DNA of 64,000 bases from the NCBI GenBank assembly GCA_036362985.1, contig JAYGXS010000007.1:11452791-11516790 (forward strand), in the 5' to 3' direction. Under the pieces are notes generated by a model. The model saw only the letters and a program-made list of their open reading frames with translations. It was not told the origin of the DNA and made no database searches. Numbering within the stretch: the stretch's first letter is position 1; every line of letters starts with the position of its first letter. The stretch comes from Ligula intestinalis. Taxonomy: Eukaryota > Platyhelminthes > Cestoda > Diphyllobothriidea > Diphyllobothriidae. A program made the position numbers and the translations under genes. This document shows positions 32,901 to 38,110 of the stretch, piece after piece.

Positions 32901-33974
32901 CTCAGAAATCGTCTCCTCTTCTTCCTCTTCCGGAGATGATATAAGGAATAGTAGATAATCGTACATCAATCTCTTTCAGGACGTACTCGTCCTGGTTGAT
33001 AACATTGTAAGCTTAGATACCCCAAGTGTGTCGCAAGGCGACTAATTGTAATGTTACGTACTGACTTTCGGTAGCATACTTATTTATGTTTTTAGGTAGC
33101 AATTTCAGCGGTGACATCGAAGTTGAGTATCAGTAGCTGACGACGGCTAATGAGCCAGGAGTGTAGCAACCCATTTACATAAACTGATGGATAACCGACA
33201 AAGACGAGGAAGCTAGGAATGAACTTTTTTGGCTCATTTGCCGTCATCAGCCACTCATACGTAATCCTAAATGTGGCTCGCCTGAGATCCGAACCCGGAA
33301 GCTTTGGTAATTGAATGCTTACCTATCCAATCGAGCCACGGCTTCGTTGTCCTGTCGATTGTGATTGGATATGTGGCACACGGCTATCTGTAGTACCGGT
33401 ACCATGCTCTATCATCGTATGTTTCAGATGCGCCGCTTGCGGACTTTCCCTTATAAAATAGTTAACTGACAAGCTGTACTTAAATAAAGCTAGTAGAAAT
33501 GACGTTACAATTATTGTGATATTCACGTGAACACGCCCAGTAACCTGACCGGTGTACGCCCCTCCGGCATAGTTGCTATTCCTACTGGACTACTGATTGC
33601 CCAGAGAATCGAGGTTGAATAGGGCTGCCTGATGACAGCTAATACGCCCGAAACGGTCGTCTCAACCTCATTTGTTTCTGTCGGTTTTTGTGCTGGCAGC
33701 CTAATACCCTACTTCAGTGTATTCATTCATTTTTTCTTTCAGGGAGGTAGCCATCGCTCCTGCAGTCTCCGTCTCTGTTTCGGACGTCCCACGGAAGCAC
33801 AGGTTGTGTTCCCCCTGCCTGGGGCTACTGCTCCTCCTGATTCCCCTCCTGCTCCTCGTCTGCCTTCTCTTTCCACCCCTGTGTCCATTTCCCCCACCGG
33901 GACCCTGTCCCGGTCTCATCATCTGGAAGCGGTTAAACTCCTTCCTCACGTACCCCATTCAACCTCCCATATGA
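1..33974 (+). CDS. Gene-level span: large KASH-domain (nesprin-like) protein, 5' partial; join(1..1515,4152..4499,8267..8893,12280..12597,16349..16495,17924..18010,27486..27836,30731..31126,31581..31621,33743..33974)
   Basis: Ten exons splice in frame into 1353 residues with the N-terminus missing. Exons 1-8 are all phase 0 at both ends, exon 9 ends in phase 2 and exon 10 completes that codon. Residues 1-1263 are acidic, rich in Glu, Ser, Pro and Ala, with Lys/Arg patches and no globular domain I recognise. Residues 1294-1297 (RKHR) precede a hydrophobic stretch at about 1303-1320, then a 33-residue tail ends in Q-P-P-I. A single C-terminal membrane anchor with a short Pro-ending lumenal tail is the KASH plan: the tail binds SUN proteins between the nuclear membranes while the cytoplasmic part meets the cytoskeleton. 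The KASH call rests on tail layout, not on a search. An extra phase-0 exon at 18776-18871 may be included in some transcripts. Confidence 0.65.
2414..2805. repeat. Dispersed repeat family R1, copy a
   Basis: This segment matches 53590-53895 block by block with small indels: GACAAAGTCAATa near the start, GACTCTCAGTC in the middle, CAGTTGGCA then AAGCCACGG, and GATGCGCCGAG-like sequence near the end. It is GC-rich with several G or C runs. There is no coding potential I trust. It could be a SINE-like or other non-autonomous element; the true ends cannot be set from two diverged copies. Confidence 0.55.
3125..3250 (+). repeat. Polypurine (GA-rich) tract ending in a G run
   Basis: About 125 bases are almost entirely purine on the plus strand, built from GAA and GGA units and ending in ten consecutive G. 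Such tracts can form triplex (H-DNA) structures. The open frames across it are low-complexity artefacts. Confidence 0.7.
4152..4499 (+). CDS. KASH-gene exon 2
   Basis: The acceptor is TGACTTTCAG|GTG at 4151/4152 and the donor CAG|GTGACT at 4499/4500. The exon is 348 nt, 116 codons, phase 0 at both ends. It encodes a basic patch (SRRRRNRHKKAK) that could act as a nuclear or microtubule/actin contact site, an acidic patch (DEEEE), then an Ala/Pro-rich stretch. The exon is clearly more GC-rich than the flanking intron. No named domain is visible. Confidence 0.65.
4660..5545 (-). pseudogene. Degenerate Penelope-like element fragment (GIY-YIG end), PLE5
   Basis: The minus strand from about 5480 to 5000 translates, across stops and shifts, to a GYPNSFV-RCLRKRRP block, then a linker, then SGVVYQVSCHDCSCHYRGQT and RRRLSWRITERKRAV. 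This is the order of a PLE C-terminus: the conserved GYPxxFV motif after the reverse transcriptase, then the Cys-containing GIY-YIG endonuclease. The YxG core reads YRGQT, so the nuclease is altered. The reverse-transcriptase core is absent. It lies in intron 2 of the KASH gene, opposite to the gene. It differs from the other PLE copies in the window, so it is probably a separate, older family. Confidence 0.75.
5546..6738. other. Intronic stretch without recognised gene
   Basis: Positions 5590-5700 share a short motif with 1785-1860 and with 4575-4620 (a CTCCTTAT-type segment, then TAACCATATA-like sequence), so a small repeat is likely. From 5700 to 6738 I see only short chance frames. Confidence 0.4.
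6739..7218 (+). repeat. SINE-bearing repeat, copy 1 (tRNA-like head near 6913-6990)
   Basis: This block is nearly identical to 12787-13267. Inside it, GCGGTTCAATGGTTAGGG resembles a pol III A box and GCGAGTTCAAGGC a B box, separated by about the usual tRNA distance, so the unit carries a tRNA-derived SINE head. Downstream the AGCCAGAAATGGC motif, seen many times in this window, appears. It abuts a foldback element starting at 7219. Confidence 0.65.
7219..8190. mobile_element. Foldback / mariner-like non-autonomous element, copy 1
   Basis: The left end is TA then CAGTAGTCGCCAAAGATC. The block at 7430-7560 recurs inverted at 7870-7990 (shared words GACTGCCTTTATAAATT and GGTAGCAAATT). The outer region near 7240-7300 recurs inverted at 8110-8185 (AATGCCGATTAG and CTTTCGC/CTTCGC words). 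The right end is decayed. There is no transposase. Copy 2 at 13268-14616 has both ends intact and defines the family. Confidence 0.6.
8267..8893 (+). CDS. KASH-gene exon 3
   Basis: The acceptor is TCTCTTACAG|GAC at 8266/8267 and the donor AAT|GTAAGA at 8893/8894. The exon is 627 nt, 209 codons, phase 0 on both sides. It encodes an acidic, Pro/Ser-rich, probably disordered stretch, with a short hydrophobic-charged patch (CSPRFEIIDRTPEL) that could be a linear binding motif. No repeats or named domains are seen. Its GC content is high compared with the flanking AT-rich foldback sequence. Confidence 0.7.
9424..9546 (-). ncRNA. Hammerhead-ribozyme-like motif inside a 28-bp-arm palindrome
   Basis: On the minus strand (9512 down to 9469) the order is TGCCT, CTGAAGA, a stem-loop with six pairs and loop GCGAC, GAAA, CGTC, AGGCA. 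This matches a type I hammerhead: TGCCT/AGGCA forms stem I (5 bp), CTGAAGA fits the CUGANGA box, GAAA is the second box and GTC the cleavage triplet. Weak points: the first stem II pair is a T.C mismatch and stem III has at most two pairs. Arms 9424-9451 and 9519-9546 are inverted copies with one mismatch. Hammerheads of this kind are known from PLE terminal repeats, and the downstream bases resemble PLE ends at 57150-57200 and 58850-58890. Confidence 0.65.
10440..10560 (-). repeat. tRNA-derived SINE head
   Basis: Read on the minus strand, CATGGCTCAGTGGTTACAG resembles an A box and GGTCGCGGGTTCGATCTCC contains a good B box. The acceptor stem does not close, so this is a SINE head and not a working tRNA gene. 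It is flanked by motifs of the same AGCCAGAAATGGC-type body, and a related segment lies at 10941-11045. Confidence 0.5.
11050..12279. other. Intronic stretch without recognised gene
   Basis: No exon or element end is recognised. It contains a G9 run at about 11584-11593 and an A/T-rich stretch at 11780-11850. All frames are short. Confidence 0.4.
12280..12597 (+). CDS. KASH-gene exon 4
   Basis: The acceptor is CAATCACAG|GCG at 12279/12280 and the donor CCG|GTAAGT at 12597/12598, the strongest donor of this gene. The exon is 318 nt, 106 codons, phase 0 at both ends. It opens with a Lys-rich basic cluster (AKTKKTKGRKSKKRPD), which could be a nuclear-localisation or microtubule-binding patch, then becomes mixed-charge and Ser/Pro-rich. 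No named domain is visible. It resembles exon 2 in putting a basic patch before an acidic one. Confidence 0.7.
12787..13267 (+). repeat. SINE-bearing repeat, copy 2
   Basis: This is a near-identical direct copy of 6739-7218, with a few substitutions and one single-base indel. The tRNA-like head lies at about 12960-13035. As in copy 1, the block runs directly into the TA-CAGT end of a foldback element, so both elements share the same junction. Confidence 0.7.
13268..14616. mobile_element. Mariner-like non-autonomous (foldback) element, copy 2, both ends present
   Basis: The ends are inverted copies: left CAGTGGTCGCTAAAGATCAC, right (complement) CAGTAGTCGCCAAAGATCAC. Both are flanked by TA, as expected for Tc1/mariner insertions. 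The inverted similarity runs on for about 80 bp (TGTCGACAT, CTTTCGCTA, TTGACTCA words). Inside, 13910-14060 and 14230-14400 are a second inverted pair around AAATTTAAAG and GGCAGTCAAA blocks. No transposase frame exists. Members or half-members also lie at 7219-8190, 15190-15400 and 50050-50620. Confidence 0.7.
15190..15400. repeat. Half-copy of the foldback family
   Basis: The words AAAAAGTGGCCACTTAAGTAG, CATTGATTTCGACTGCC and TTTGATAGCAAATTGCACC match one arm of the elements at 7219 and 13268. The other arm is not present, so this is a truncated or internally deleted copy. Confidence 0.5.
15790..16166 (+). mobile_element. Possible Gypsy/CsRn1-type LTR end with tRNA-Trp primer-binding site
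   Basis: Positions 16149-16166 read TGGTGACCCCGACTTGAT. This complements the 3' end of eukaryotic tRNA-Trp (including CCA) with one mismatch. That primer is characteristic of CsRn1-clade Gypsy elements known from flatworms. The sequence before it is non-coding and GC-rich, as an LTR would be, but I cannot fix its 5' end or find a second LTR. No gag or pol follows, so this would be a truncated remnant. Confidence 0.45.
16349..16495 (+). CDS. KASH-gene exon 5 (short, basic)
   Basis: The acceptor is TTTAAATTTAG|GAG at 16348/16349 and the donor GGG|GTCAGT at 16495/16496. The exon is 147 nt, 49 codons, phase 0 at both ends. It encodes a Lys/Arg/Asn/Ser-rich segment (EKSSKRSQNRKNKKAEQ) followed by VVRPTQSGQNPPMGILG. 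The basic start and the phase match exons 2 and 4. The donor is weaker than the others and the acceptor has an A-containing pyrimidine tract, so this exon is less sure. Confidence 0.55.
16977..16989 (+). repeat. G13 homopolymer run
   Basis: Thirteen consecutive G follow a GC-rich stretch. Length in the assembly may be unreliable. Confidence 0.8.
17600..17914 (+). promoter_or_regulatory. Candidate internal promoter with three CCAAT boxes
   Basis: ATTGG at 17622-17626, CCAAT at 17638-17642 and ATTGG at 17686-17690 cluster in a GC-richer stretch. GCGCCATTTT follows near 17774, and an in-frame ATG lies at 17915, two codons before the exon 6 acceptor site. This could drive a short KASH isoform that omits the long acidic N-terminal part. 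The evidence is motif clustering only. Confidence 0.3.
17924..18010 (+). CDS. KASH-gene exon 6, or alternative first exon from ATG 17915
   Basis: As an internal exon it runs from ATGTCTCAG|TCA (17923/17924) to TCC|GTAAGA (18010/18011): 87 nt, 29 codons, phase 0, encoding an acidic then Ala/Arg-rich segment (SGSHEVGDTEEAAASARGG). The three preceding codons, ATG TCT CAG, are in frame, so the same exon could be a first exon starting M-S-Q-S-G. The poor pyrimidine tract before the acceptor makes the first-exon reading credible. Confidence 0.5.
18776..18871 (+). CDS. Candidate alternative KASH-gene exon
   Basis: The acceptor is GTACGCAG|GAC at 18775/18776 and the donor AAG|GTAGTC at 18871/18872. 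The exon is 96 nt, 32 codons, open and phase 0 on both sides, encoding DIKGDRKVQLPVTDADPASC and a further 12 residues ending in VLRTK. The phase fits between exon 6 and exon 7. The donor is moderate and the protein segment is not recognised, so it may be a chance frame or belong to a short transcript with exon 6. Confidence 0.4.
19153..19254 (+). CDS. Possible terminal exon of a short transcript (very uncertain)
   Basis: After AATCCCAACCAG the frame reads VKIKKLIASFKNLIAMRREG then IANGEAAKRPKLQ and a stop. The segment looks amphipathic and protein-like, and it would be in phase with exon 6 or the exon at 18776. The pyrimidine tract is poor and there is no clear poly(A) signal. It could equally be a relic coding fragment inside the repeat array. 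Confidence 0.2.
19641..19727 (+). repeat. tRNA-like SINE head (GGCCTCG/CGAGGCC type), copy 1
   Basis: The seven-base pairs GGCCTCG and CGAGGCC could close an acceptor stem, GCTC/GAGC a D stem and GGCT/AGCC an anticodon stem. The variable and T arms do not fold well and the B box is degenerate. Related segments lie at 47115-47200 and 47405-47495, so this is a SINE-type family and not a tRNA gene. Confidence 0.45.
21385..21590 (+). repeat. Solo PLE-type terminal repeat with a hammerhead-like motif
   Basis: The order CTCAAGCG, TATAAATACTGCGTGACATG, ATTTATCACCC, AGAAACGTCAGGCA, TTCCAGCGATCGGATC matches the ends of the PLE copies at 57135-57360 and 58693-58895. Inside, CTGAGGA (21498-21504), a five-pair stem GATTC/GAATC, GAAA and CGTC (ending 21531) are in hammerhead order. 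Stem I is not preserved, so cleavage activity is doubtful. Confidence 0.55.
21835..22640 (+). repeat. Dispersed repeat family Y, copy 1
   Basis: This block matches 61865-62640 and, for its right half, 63317-63600. Shared words include CTTTTGCGCTGGTACTACTG, TGTCTCCTAAAGTT, TAGAAGTGCTGC and TAAGTGGCAAGCTACAGTG, ending with GGTCGTAACACAGTGGCA. The family is about 750 bp, with no coding frame and no named relative. Confidence 0.6.
23538..23753 (+). CDS. Candidate first exon of a nested secreted-protein gene
   Basis: ATG at 23538 opens a 72-codon frame to a donor GAG|GTGTCT at 23753/23754. The first 26 residues look like a signal peptide: MHFLPWVRLHF, then SVIVFVFAGTIG, then A-S-A before Pro. The next 46 residues look protein-like (SDDLLDLICKKLFSRDLAVI) with one Asn-Lys-Thr sequon. 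Alternatively the acceptor TTCGCAG at 23595 starts an exon in phase 2, which does not fit the all-phase-0 KASH gene. Beyond 23830 the frame runs into repeat sequence. I do not recognise a family, and no second exon was found. Confidence 0.3.
24130..24520 (-). repeat. SINE with tRNA-like head
   Basis: The minus strand at 24515-24446 reads GTGACGCAGTGGTTAGAACG (A-box region) and GGTCGCGGGTTCAAGCCC (B box), followed by a body with the GGCTAATAAGCCAGAAGTGG-type motif. Related units occur near 6739, 10440, 12787, 25160, 27283, 29130, 32310, 33070 and 47660. Confidence 0.55.
25160..25440. repeat. SINE-body repeat copies, partly inverted
   Basis: GCTAATAAGCCAGAAATGGC at 25213-25232 and its inverse GGCCATTTCTGGTTTATTAG at 25339-25358 lie head to head, showing two copies of the common SINE body in opposite orientation. 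Confidence 0.5.
25535..25960 (+). repeat. Second SINE family with tRNA-like head, copy 1
   Basis: GATGCAGTGGGTTAGAGCGC and GGTGCCGGGTTCGAGACTC are good A- and B-box regions. The downstream body (GTTAGGAGTACCTAACAGACGG, TTGGCCTACACG, CACGCGTTTGTTACCCTA, GGGCTCACGCAAGACG) matches 37740-38110, where the head is lost. Confidence 0.6.
25961..26950. other. Intronic stretch without recognised gene
   Basis: No exon is supported. A fragment at 26680-26745 (ATAATTTGCTACAAAATGGC and neighbours) resembles an arm of the foldback family. Positions 26899-26940 resemble the CGAGCCTCCACCGCGAGG motif of the 47.5-48.4 kb palindrome. Confidence 0.4.
26957..26986. repeat. (AT)n microsatellite
   Basis: About fifteen uninterrupted AT units, of the same type as the tract that borders the assembly gap. 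Confidence 0.85.
27283..27400 (+). repeat. SINE with tRNA-like head
   Basis: AGCTTAGTGATTAAAGCGC, TTATCAAAAGGTCCCCGGTT and GGGGCACACCAATTGG follow the layout of the 6739 family head, followed by the GATGGCTAATGAGCCAGAA body motif. Confidence 0.5.
27486..27836 (+). CDS. KASH-gene exon 7
   Basis: The acceptor is CTTTTTTTAG|GCG at 27485/27486 and the donor GAA|GTAAGT at 27836/27837, both strong. The exon is 351 nt, 117 codons, phase 0 at both ends. It is Ser/Pro/Ala/Glu-rich with two less polar patches, SPYVIFENEFEQGG and GFGLFGWRLPFSRS, which could be short binding motifs. The GC content is high relative to the intron. The donor lies within CCAGAAGTAAGTC. Confidence 0.75.
28036..29000 (+). repeat. 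Direct duplication of a 135-bp block (28036-28170 and 28860-29000)
   Basis: Both copies carry TTGGGTCTGA, GACTGCT or AGGCTGCT, AATAAATCA and TCTGG.GTCTG in the same order, with about 20-25 percent divergence by eye. The sequence between them (28171-28859) has only short chance frames. Confidence 0.5.
29270..29440 (+). repeat. SINE-like copy
   Basis: CCCCGTGGTGCAATGGTG resembles an A-box region, and the TGGCTGATGATGGCTAACAAACCAGAA body motif follows. The B box is degenerate (GTGGCCTCGAATATC). Confidence 0.4.
29441..30730. other. Intron sequence before exon 8
   Basis: No exon is seen until the acceptor at 30730. It contains short C-rich and GA-rich runs near 29540 and 29925, and a CCCCCACCCCCAG pyrimidine tract immediately before exon 8. 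Confidence 0.4.
30731..31126 (+). CDS. KASH-gene exon 8
   Basis: The acceptor is CCCCCACCCCCAG|CAA at 30730/30731 and the donor GAG|GTAGAC at 31126/31127. The exon is 396 nt, 132 codons, phase 0 at both ends. It includes PIQIPRRGSLLDDVVEVLST, an Arg cluster VRRRRQVDDLLPSN, and an acidic end WVQISSEDIPLE. The frame stays open past the donor to a stop at 31208, so read-through is possible, but it would lose the membrane anchor. No named domain is seen. Confidence 0.75.
31581..31621 (+). CDS. KASH-gene exon 9 (41-nt microexon)
   Basis: The acceptor is CCTTTTCTAG|GAT at 31580/31581 and the donor AGG|GTGAGT at 31621/31622. It starts in phase 0 and ends in phase 2, encoding DPESSVDIRPTKE plus two bases of Gly. 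The pyrimidine tract (CTCTCTCCCCTTTTCTAG) and donor are both strong. Its phase-2 end exactly fits the single leading base of exon 10, the only phase change in the gene. Confidence 0.7.
32310..32436 (+). repeat. SINE-body fragment leading into (AT)n and the assembly gap
   Basis: The ATGGCTATTTCGGGCTATTGGCCGTCATCAGCC motif of the common SINE body (positions 32323-32356) is followed by a B-box-like GCGAGTTCGAAACTCGG and then an AT repeat. Confidence 0.45.
32437..32860. other. (AT)n tract followed by a 400-base assembly gap
   Basis: Positions 32437-32460 are an AT microsatellite and 32461-32860 are N. The gap probably reflects an unresolved repeat. The true length is unknown and no reading frame across it is meaningful. 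Confidence 0.95.
33070..33345 (-). repeat. SINE-like copy with tRNA-like head (minus strand)
   Basis: The minus strand at 33345-33275 reads GCCGTGGCTCGATTGGATAG and TTCCGGGTTCGGATCTCAGG (A- and B-box regions). The body motif GGCTCATTTGCCGTCATCAGCC follows at 33230-33252, and an opposed copy lies at 33135-33160. Confidence 0.45.
33743..33974 (+). CDS. KASH-gene last exon: transmembrane anchor and lumenal KASH-like tail
   Basis: The acceptor TTTTTTCTTTCAG|G at 33742/33743 supplies the base that completes the Gly codon of exon 9. The 77 residues that follow run EVAIAPAVSVSVSD, a basic RKHR, then CLGLLLLLIPLLLLVCLLF as the membrane span, then a 33-residue tail starting PPLCPFPPPGPCPG and ending NSFLTYPIQPPI before TGA at 33972-33974. 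KASH tails are about 30 residues, end in a Pro-rich motif that inserts into SUN, and often carry a Cys that pairs with SUN. Here one Cys lies 22 residues from the end and another 30. The last four residues are QPPI where nesprins have PPPX. Another kind of tail-anchored protein remains possible. Confidence 0.65.
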
Positions 33975-34225
33975 ATTCCCCCCACTCCCCTGGGACAAGT
34001 TGACAATGTCTGACCAGCCTCAGCGCCTCCCCCGCAAATTATCGAATTTTGCATTGCAATTCCAAGCCATTCCCTGCCCCGTCAGTTACTTTCTCTCCCT
34101 TCCTTTTTTCTATGTATTTTTCACATACTTTTGTGTGATTTGATTATGTGTACCCGCCCCTGAAACACAGAATCAGAATACCCATGTATAGCTTCATCTG
34201 GTTTTCAAGTACAGAAACATTGTTT

Positions 34226-34277
34226 ATTAAAATGCCAACTGTGGGCGTCTTCTGTACATTTGGCGCTTTGCATTAAA
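34226..34277 (+). terminator. Candidate poly(A) signals of the KASH gene
   Basis: ATTAAA occurs at 34226-34231 and again at 34272-34277, about 250-300 bases after the stop. Each is followed by G/T-richer sequence. No AATAAA was seen closer. The choice between them is not decidable by eye. Confidence 0.35.
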
Positions 34278-36247
34278 CTTCTAACAGAATGGTGTTCAGC
34301 CTAAAATGTGTCAGAATCTAAACAGTTGGGGCATTCTTAAAGCGTTACCACAAACAGCAGGGTCTTTACTGACAGAGTTAGGCCATGTCTGGGAGAGGGA
34401 GAGAGAGTGAGCCAGTACCAGGAAGGAAGAGGCTTTTTGGTCCTTTTTGGCTTGATAGCCATCTTTAGTCATCGACGCACAATCATAGGCACAGATGAAG
34501 TGGAAATCAAAGATCAGAGTGAAAATCTCCTGGAACCTGATCAGTGGATGTAGCTCTCTACGCACTCCTTGGTTGTGATCTGGTTAAAGGACCTGCCTGT
34601 TCCGTTTTGATCTCGAAGATGGTCGCGTGATGACCAGTAACATAACAACGGAGGAGACGAGCACCGTAAAAAGTAAGAGGGTGCAGTTGCTTCGGGTTTA
34701 TTAGCCATCGTCAGCCGACCAAAAGAGGGGCAACGGACGCGTCTATCTACACGGATTTTAACTGCGCAAAATGTGCATTTGGTACCCCCGTCGCGTGCGC
34801 AGACGACTCGCTCAAGGTACCTATGGATAACGTCTCCTGAGAAAACTGAATACGAGTAAATAGGAATAATACATAAGAGCTATTAAGTTAGGACGGCCAA
34901 TAATACTTTCATTCAAAACAAACAGAATCTTACTACATAGGTTGTGCACTCAGTAGGCGCCTCCACTGGCACTGTGCTTCTCAGGGCACGTGTATATCTG
35001 AGGCCCTCCTCTGAATGCATCAGGGTGGATAAAAGTCAACCGGGGTTCAGTTCGCCCTCGAAGGGCCTTTTGCAGATGTAAGTAAGGAGTTAGATGAGCA
35101 AGCGTACAACGCCCTTATAAGTTGGCAACTGGAATCCGGCCGTGGATATGCTGGCTGAAAAATAAAAGAATTACAAGTTGTCGAAAAGGGCTGAAAGGCC
35201 TAACAACTTTAACTTCTTGAATACAGGCAGATTCGAGGAAATTATCGACAGGTGGTAAGGCTAAGAAGGTTAAACCTAACAGCTTCCATCTTCCAGGCCC
35301 ATAGTTCCTTAAGGTAAGGAGAGAGAAGACGGTGGGAAAGCCAGGTTATTAGGAATAGTGTATTCTGCAGAAGGATAGGAGAATAGATGGAAAGAGCTTT
35401 GACTCGCGGACTAGTGTAACCGTTCCCTAGTCGGGTCAGCTTCGGAGTCAGGCTTGATAGTAAACACCGCATTGTTGTCTTTGTCCCAGGGATGGAGACC
35501 AACCTACTAAATAAGGTCAGTCTACTAAGGCGGGAATTTGATTGGACGGATTGAGGTCAAGCCACTGTTGGTTAAGGCCAGAATGGGTGAAACTTGGTGC
35601 GTGTGTTTGTGTGCGCGTCAGTTGCGTCTGGCAGCCGTGGTGATCGCCCGTCCGTTTGCGCATGCCTCCAGGAACGCGGGAAAACTGCTTGCGCGCGAGG
35701 TTCTTAGTTTTGAGGGACCTTTTGTGTGGCGTTAAGAGTTAGGAGGGTGTCGGACAGACATGAGCACTACAAGATCTCATACAGACCTACCGGATTATGA
35801 GAAACCGGGACTGCGACCTAGATTTTGAAAATTTCTTCTGACTGGCCACGACATCTTACATTCGCGGCAATGCTCTCAAACTCCTAGGAACCCTACCCCA
35901 TTTGGATGTTGGTTGCCATTCATTTTCACAGCCAGTTTTCGGCAGCTGAAAAGGACTTTCCAAGTAGGTTACAGTTGTGGACACGATGGATACACTTACA
36001 CTCAATGTATATTTTTCATTTCCCCCAGTTGTATGTGTGGAAGAAAACCACGATTTGACCGAATAAGCTCTGTGGGAACAGCTACAGTCGGATGACAACT
36101 TAGAGGGAAATTGGGAGTCTAAAAGTTGGCATCAGGAACTTAGTAACTGAAGAACCGCGGAAAGTATGCCTATTGTTCCCGTTTTTAAGATCCTCATTTA
36201 CAGCGAAATGCCCCGAAGAAAAACCAACAGTAAAACTGAGCTAAGCT
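34278..36247. other. Intergenic stretch, mostly unassigned
   Basis: A GGGTTTATTAGCCATCGTCAGCC fragment of the common SINE body lies at 34696-34718. A block at 35262-35390 (ACAGCTTCCATCTTCCAGGC onward) recurs directly at 37078-37200. Nothing else could be named. Confidence 0.4.
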
Positions 36248-36990
36248 GTGGTCATTGTTGAAAATGTGAGCGCAGTCGAAGAATCAAAGGAAGTCCTCAG
36301 TCAGATTAGACATGAAGGAGGTCCTGGACCTGAAGGAATCCCTGGGCTAATACCTAAAGAATTATCGACGCAGCTAGTAATGCCGCTTGCATCTGTTTTC
36401 AAGCTGTCAATGAGTACCCGTAATTGTTTTCGCATGGGAAAACCGCACACACCGTTGCATTTAAGAAGATAGGTAGCAAAATGGCAGCAATCGGTTGAAG
36501 GCCTATAAGCTCGATTTGCCTTCCTGCTAAACAAGGGAAGTCCTTGTAAAGCATGTTTTGGCGAAAATGACCTCTTATAGATGTTTTAGCAAGGTTTTCG
36601 GCAAGGATCTTCGTGTTTTTCTAAAACTCTGTGTCAGCACTTTAGGAGAGGCCCTTGAGGTAGAAGAAATATACACTGATTTCCACAATTCTTTTGAAAG
36701 CGTGGTACATCAAAGCATTTTATATGGAATAATTCCGTGGCACCTTGGAAGGTTTTGAGCTAAATGCAAGCGCATGTGTTCGGTCGAAAACAATTTGTCT
36801 GCATCGGAAGTAATGAAGCGGACTTGGCAAATATGGTCATTGTTTGCCCTCAAGGCTCTGCTCTCTGTCCTAGAATCCTCATCCTTGTGGTAAGTATAGC
36901 CTTCATTAAATGGATTGCGCTATTATCATGTTTGACGATGACGTTAAGTTCTAGCAAGTCAGTGAGGGCCCGAGCGTCCGTAAAATAGAC
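36248..36990 (+). pseudogene. Decayed CR1-like non-LTR reverse transcriptase
   Basis: Across several frameshifts and stops, the plus strand reads GPGPEGIPGLIPKELSTQLV, a YTDFHNSFESVVHQSIL block (motif A, usually DFxxAFDxVxH), CPQGSALCPRILIL (motif B) and FDDDVKF (motif C, with the Asp pair kept). This is the order of a non-LTR retrotransposon polymerase. The closest type I can name is CR1-like; the clade is an inference. It cannot make a working protein. A tail of the same type occurs at 39032-39246, with a SINE-like block between them. Confidence 0.7.
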
Positions 36991-37077
36991 TGCGCAGTCA
37001 GCGAATATGGTCCGCGAGATGGTCTTTAGACTGTAGTATGCAAAAGGGTCCCATTACAGGTGTAAAGGTGAAGATGA

Positions 37078-37200
37078 TTAACCTTAATAGCTACGATCTT
37101 CCAGGCCCGGTTCCTTAGGAGAGGAGAGAAGAATTGGGAAAGGCCAGCGTGTTAGGAACAGTATATCGTGTACAGACGTGTTAGGAGGAAGTTGCCACTC
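37078..37200 (+). repeat. Direct repeat of 35262-35390
   Basis: Shared words CTTCCAGGCCC, TTCCTTA, GGAGAGA, GAAGA, GGGAAAG and GTTAGGAA occur in the same order and spacing, flanking the CR1-like fragment on both sides. Confidence 0.5.
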
Positions 37201-37739
37201 GGTCCGGCCGTGATGGCGAGTGAGCTGACGTCTCGTGCAGAACGGATTCCCAAGTCTCCGTCAGTGCATGACTTGATTAGAGGACCGGAGAGCGTTCAGG
37301 AAGCTGATTGGCGTGTCTATGCGCCCCGGTCGGGCAAGGGCACAGGTCGCGCGTCTGGGCGACCAAGATTTACCCTGCGAGAGCACGTTAGTAGCGTCTC
37401 GAGTTTGATGGAGGTGGGCTTTAGAACCGCTACACCATCCTCCACATGCGCCCAACTAACTACATTCCAACTGATGGCAAAAGAGCAAATCACAAGAGCA
37501 GCACACAGATTCCCGTATAGTATTACAAAAGAGCCTGGAGGTTGATTTGAGAGTCAGTTTGAATTTAGATTTGTTAGCGCCAGAGAGAAACTATCCATAT
37601 AAACTCAGTTTCCTAAAACAAGTTGTGATGACGTAATAATGTCAGCAAAACTTGTCCATTCAGGGCAATATTTGGCGATGTTTTGCAATTAACAGTGAAC
37701 TAGAAAGAAGTGTTTTAAAAACTCCCACAATGAAAATGG

Positions 37740-38110
37740 GGGCAGAGTTTGTTAGGACGGCCTAACAACAGCTTTAGCAAGCAGTAGCTTGTAAGCCATA
37801 GGCGGGTCCACAATAGGCTATTGATCGGCCTGTGCACGGGCTAACACATCGAGCTAGACAATCAATCGACAATTTGAATTTTTAGCTACATTCACTCACT
37901 GAACAAACAGCCAATGGGACCGGCCACTATTTCATGAGAGAATCTGATAAGCTTAAGGGACATCGTTTACACGCGTTTGTTTCCTAGATATTTTGTACCC
38001 CATGCGCTAAAATAATTCTGCCGTTGCACCCTTCTTGTCGGGTTCTTCCTTTGGGGGCTCACACAAGGCGTTATTGGGCCTGGGCTTTGATTACAACAAA
38101 GTTCAAAGTG
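37740..38110 (+). repeat. Second SINE family, copy 2 (headless)
   Basis: Matches the body of 25600-25960: TAACAACAGC, TAGGCTATTGATCGGCCTGTG, CAATCAATCGACAATTTGAA, CACGCGTTTGTTTCCTAG and GGGCTCACACAAGGCG in the same order. Confidence 0.55.

Noticed and set aside
32321..32958. Long open frames across the N block
   Set aside because: They exist only because N codons contain no stops; the segment is an assembly gap.
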